A stretch of 64,000 bases of DNA from Streptomyces sp. YIM 130001 (GTDB taxonomy: Bacteria > Actinomycetota > Actinomycetes > Streptomycetales > Streptomycetaceae): the NCBI RefSeq assembly GCF_003574445.1, contig NZ_KZ984560.1, positions 159,736 through 223,735 of the forward strand, given 5' to 3'. A program made the position numbers and the translations under genes. Shown piece by piece: positions 62,051-64,000 of the stretch (position 1 is the stretch's first letter; each line of letters opens with the position of its first letter). The notes under the pieces were generated by a model. It did no database searches. It was not told the origin of the DNA and saw only the letters and a list, made by a program, of their open reading frames with translations.

Positions 62051-63498
62051 ACGCTGTGCCGGAAGGGCGCACCGTGCCCGCCCGCGTCCGCTCGCTCCCG
62101 CTCCGCTCCCGGCTCGCGCTGCTGGTCGCGGCGACGGCCGCCGTCGCGGTCGCTGCCGCGGCGGTGGCCTGCTGGTTCGTGGTGCGCGGCGCGCTGTACG
62201 ACTCGCTCGACCAGTCCCTCAGGGAGAACCAGGTACAGCCACGGACCGTGGTCGACCTGATCGACAAATACGGCTGCCAGGCCTCGGCCCCCGACATCCC
62301 GGACAACCCCGGCGCCCCCGTCGTGCGCCTGACCATCCAGGTGGTCAATCCGCAGAGCAAGGCCTGTGTCATCCAGGGCGAGCAGCTGGACGTGACGACA
62401 GCGGACACGGCCGTCGCGGAGGGCCGCTCCCACACGGCGACGCACAACGCGGAGCGGGCCGACGGCACCGAGTACCGCGTAGTCACCTACCCGCTCACCG
62501 GCTGGAACGGCGCGGTGTCGGTGGCCCGCCCGCTCACCGAGGTCGAGTCGACCCTGCAGGACCTGACGCTGCTGCTCGTCCTGGTCGCCGGCATCGGCGT
62601 ACTCGGCGCGGGTGCGGCCGGCCTGTGGGTGGCGCGTACGGGACTGCGGCCGGTGGACGAACTCGCCGGCGCCGTCGAGCACGTGGCCCGCACCGAGGAT
62701 CTGACGGTCCGCATCCCCGTCGAGGGCGAGGACGAGATCGCCCGGCTCTCGCGGTCGTTCAACGCGATGACCGCCGCACTCGCCAGCTCCCGCGATCTCC
62801 AGGCCCAGCTGATCGCGGACGCGGGCCACGAACTGCGTACGCCGCTGACCTCGCTGCGGACCAACATCGAGCTGCTCGCCCGCAGTGAGGACACCGGCCG
62901 GGCCATCCCGCCCGATGACCGCAAGGCACTGCTCACCTCGGTGAAGGCGCAGATGACCGAGCTGGCCGCGCTGATCGGCGATCTGCAGGAACTGGCCCGC
63001 CCGGAGGCGGGGCCCGGCGCGCGCGTCCAGGTGGTCTCGTTGCACGAGGTGACCCGGCACGCCCTCGAACGCGCCCGGCTCCGGGGCCCCGAGCTGACCG
63101 TGACGTCCGAGCTCGCCCCCTGGTACGTCCGCGCGGAGCCGGCCGCCCTCGAGCGGGCGATCGTCAACGTCCTGGACAACGCGGTGAAGTTCAGCCCGCC
63201 GGGCGGCACGATCGAGGTCCGCCTCGACCGGGGCACACTCACCGTCCGCGACCACGGCCCCGGCGTCTCCGCCGACGAACTCCCGCACGTCTTCGACCGC
63301 TTCTGGCGCTCCCCCTCGGCCCGTGCACTGCCGGGCTCGGGCCTCGGCCTGTCGATCGTGGCACGCACGGTCCAGCAGTCCGGCGGCGAGGTCACGCTCC
63401 GCCCGGCGGACGACGGAGCGGGCGGCACCCTGGCGACGATCCGCCTCCCGGGCGCACCGACGCCCCCACCGGAGGCGACGGAGGCGCCAGAACTCTGA
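62047..63498 (+). CDS. MprB-like sensor histidine kinase
   Basis: 483 residues from GTG 62047 overlapping the regulator stop (GTGA). Two transmembrane helices (about 23-45 and 175-197) enclose an extracellular sensor with two Cys (YGCQASAP, KACVIQG), a HAMP region, DHE-type H-box DAGHELRTPLTSLRT, N-box NVLDNAVKFSP, and G-boxes DHGPGVS and GSGLGLSIV. The first helix is Ala/Val-rich. The two Cys could form a disulfide in the sensor. Confidence 0.92.
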   Translation: MNAVPEGRTVPARVRSLPLRSRLALLVAATAAVAVAAAAVACWFVVRGALYDSLDQSLRENQVQPRTVVDLIDKYGCQASAPDIPDNPGAPVVRLTIQVVNPQSKACVIQGEQLDVTTADTAVAEGRSHTATHNAERADGTEYRVVTYPLTGWNGAVSVARPLTEVESTLQDLTLLLVLVAGIGVLGAGAAGLWVARTGLRPVDELAGAVEHVARTEDLTVRIPVEGEDEIARLSRSFNAMTAALASSRDLQAQLIADAGHELRTPLTSLRTNIELLARSEDTGRAIPPDDRKALLTSVKAQMTELAALIGDLQELARPEAGPGARVQVVSLHEVTRHALERARLRGPELTVTSELAPWYVRAEPAALERAIVNVLDNAVKFSPPGGTIEVRLDRGTLTVRDHGPGVSADELPHVFDRFWRSPSARALPGSGLGLSIVARTVQQSGGEVTLRPADDGAGGTLATIRLPGAPTPPPEATEAPEL

Positions 63499-63535
63499 GC
63501 GGCTTACTGCGTACTAGGTGCGCAACGATGGCCCG

Positions 63536-64000
63536 ATGAGGCCGAGCCGAAGCAGTACTGACGACCGCGCGACGGGGCACGCGGGGACCTTCCGCCTGGC
63601 GGCGTACGCCGTGTGCATCGAGGACGGACGAGTCCTGCTGGCCCACCACTTCTCCCGGACCTGGACGCTCCCGGGCGGCCGGGTCGAGCACGGGGAGGAC
63701 CCGTTCGACACGGTGGTCAGGGAGTTCGCCGAGGAGACCGGCTGCGACGTGGTGGTCGAACGCATCCTCGGCGTGGACTCACGCCTGATCCCCGCGGCCA
63801 CCGCCCACGCCGGCGTCGAGCACCAGAACGTGGGCATCTTCTACCGCGTCCGCATCACCGGCGGCCACCTCCGCCCCGAACCCAACGGCGAAACCCTCAA
63901 ATCCACCTGGACCCCACTCGCCGACGTCCCCACCCTCCGCCGCTCGTCCCTGGTCGACACCGCCCTCACCCTCGCCCACACCCTGCCCCCCACCGGCCCC
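63536..64000 (+). CDS. Nudix hydrolase (3' end outside window)
   Basis: Starts at ATG 63536 and runs past the right edge (155 codons seen, no stop). The Nudix box GGRVEHGEDPFDTVVREFAE then ETG is intact. Start AAYAVCIEDGRVLLAHHF is typical. Substrate unknown. It follows the kinase by 37 bp. Confidence 0.85.
   Translation, partial: MRPSRSSTDDRATGHAGTFRLAAYAVCIEDGRVLLAHHFSRTWTLPGGRVEHGEDPFDTVVREFAEETGCDVVVERILGVDSRLIPAATAHAGVEHQNVGIFYRVRITGGHLRPEPNGETLKSTWTPLADVPTLRRSSLVDTALTLAHTLPPTGP

Noticed and set aside
53156..64000. DUF742 (CvnC) or GTPase (CvnD) partner for the roadblock protein
   Set aside because: All frames from 53 to 64 kb on both strands were read; none contains a GTPase P-loop other than the two ABC ATPases.

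Overview
The window is a very GC-rich actinobacterial chromosome segment, almost certainly Streptomyces. The third codon position is G or C nearly throughout, GTG starts and ATGA start/stop overlaps are frequent, and Streptomyces-specific families are present: RsiG/AmfC with both motif copies, GlnR, Nur, the 26-residue cysteine-type leader peptide, a conservon-type kinase with a roadblock partner, DUF3099 and DUF1416. From memory, the right half (about 35 to 64 kb) follows the S. coelicolor glnR (SCO4159) to nur (SCO4179) neighbourhood. The left half is accessory.

Layout. 0-0.6 kb: a truncated XRE regulator with a perfect palindromic operator. 0.6-7.4 kb: a complete Tn7-like transposon (661-6598; tnsA, tnsB, tnsC, tniQ and an NmrA-type cargo gene) with readable ends and a 5-bp target duplication. 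It sits inside the fossil of a related older element. 7.4-20 kb: Nudix, aminoglycoside-phosphotransferase-like, nucleotidyltransferase and MerR-PP2C fusion genes, then a run of small regulator/enzyme modules (XRE/SDR, LysR, SDR, RHH/VOC/methyltransferase, TetR/DUF6069, HxlR/imine reductase). 20-33 kb: a UvrA paralogue, PadR/SGNH, cupin, a secreted TNT-domain protein with a small downstream partner, a Gre-type factor, a decayed Rpn-type gene, and TetR/DrrAB. 33-45 kb: GntR, HAD, Eis, asparaginase, rsiG, dtd, ygfZ, nur, nitrobindin-like, DsrE, DHFR-like, then leader peptide/sulfurtransferase/DUF1416. 44.5-53 kb: LmeA-like, MoaD-like, alpha/beta hydrolase, glnR, LacI, HtrA-like protease and a flavin monooxygenase. 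53-61 kb: one minus-strand string of kinase, roadblock protein, lipoprotein and a branched-chain-amino-acid-type ABC transporter. 61-64 kb: an MprAB-like two-component pair and a partial Nudix gene.

How genes work together. The transposon operon is translationally coupled (overlaps of 35, 10 and 4 bp). Most accessory enzymes sit next to their own regulator, often with a visible operator. The HtrA-like protease has three CTCA(G/T) direct repeats at an exact 11-bp period upstream, as an OmpR-type regulator would use; the likely regulator pair lies 10 kb away, with the transporter/kinase string between. The kinase-roadblock pair lacks the DUF742 and GTPase partners of a normal conservon and instead leads into a solute-import system.

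No rRNA, tRNA or CRISPR array was seen. Most functions are family-level inferences from motifs read by eye; no database search was possible.
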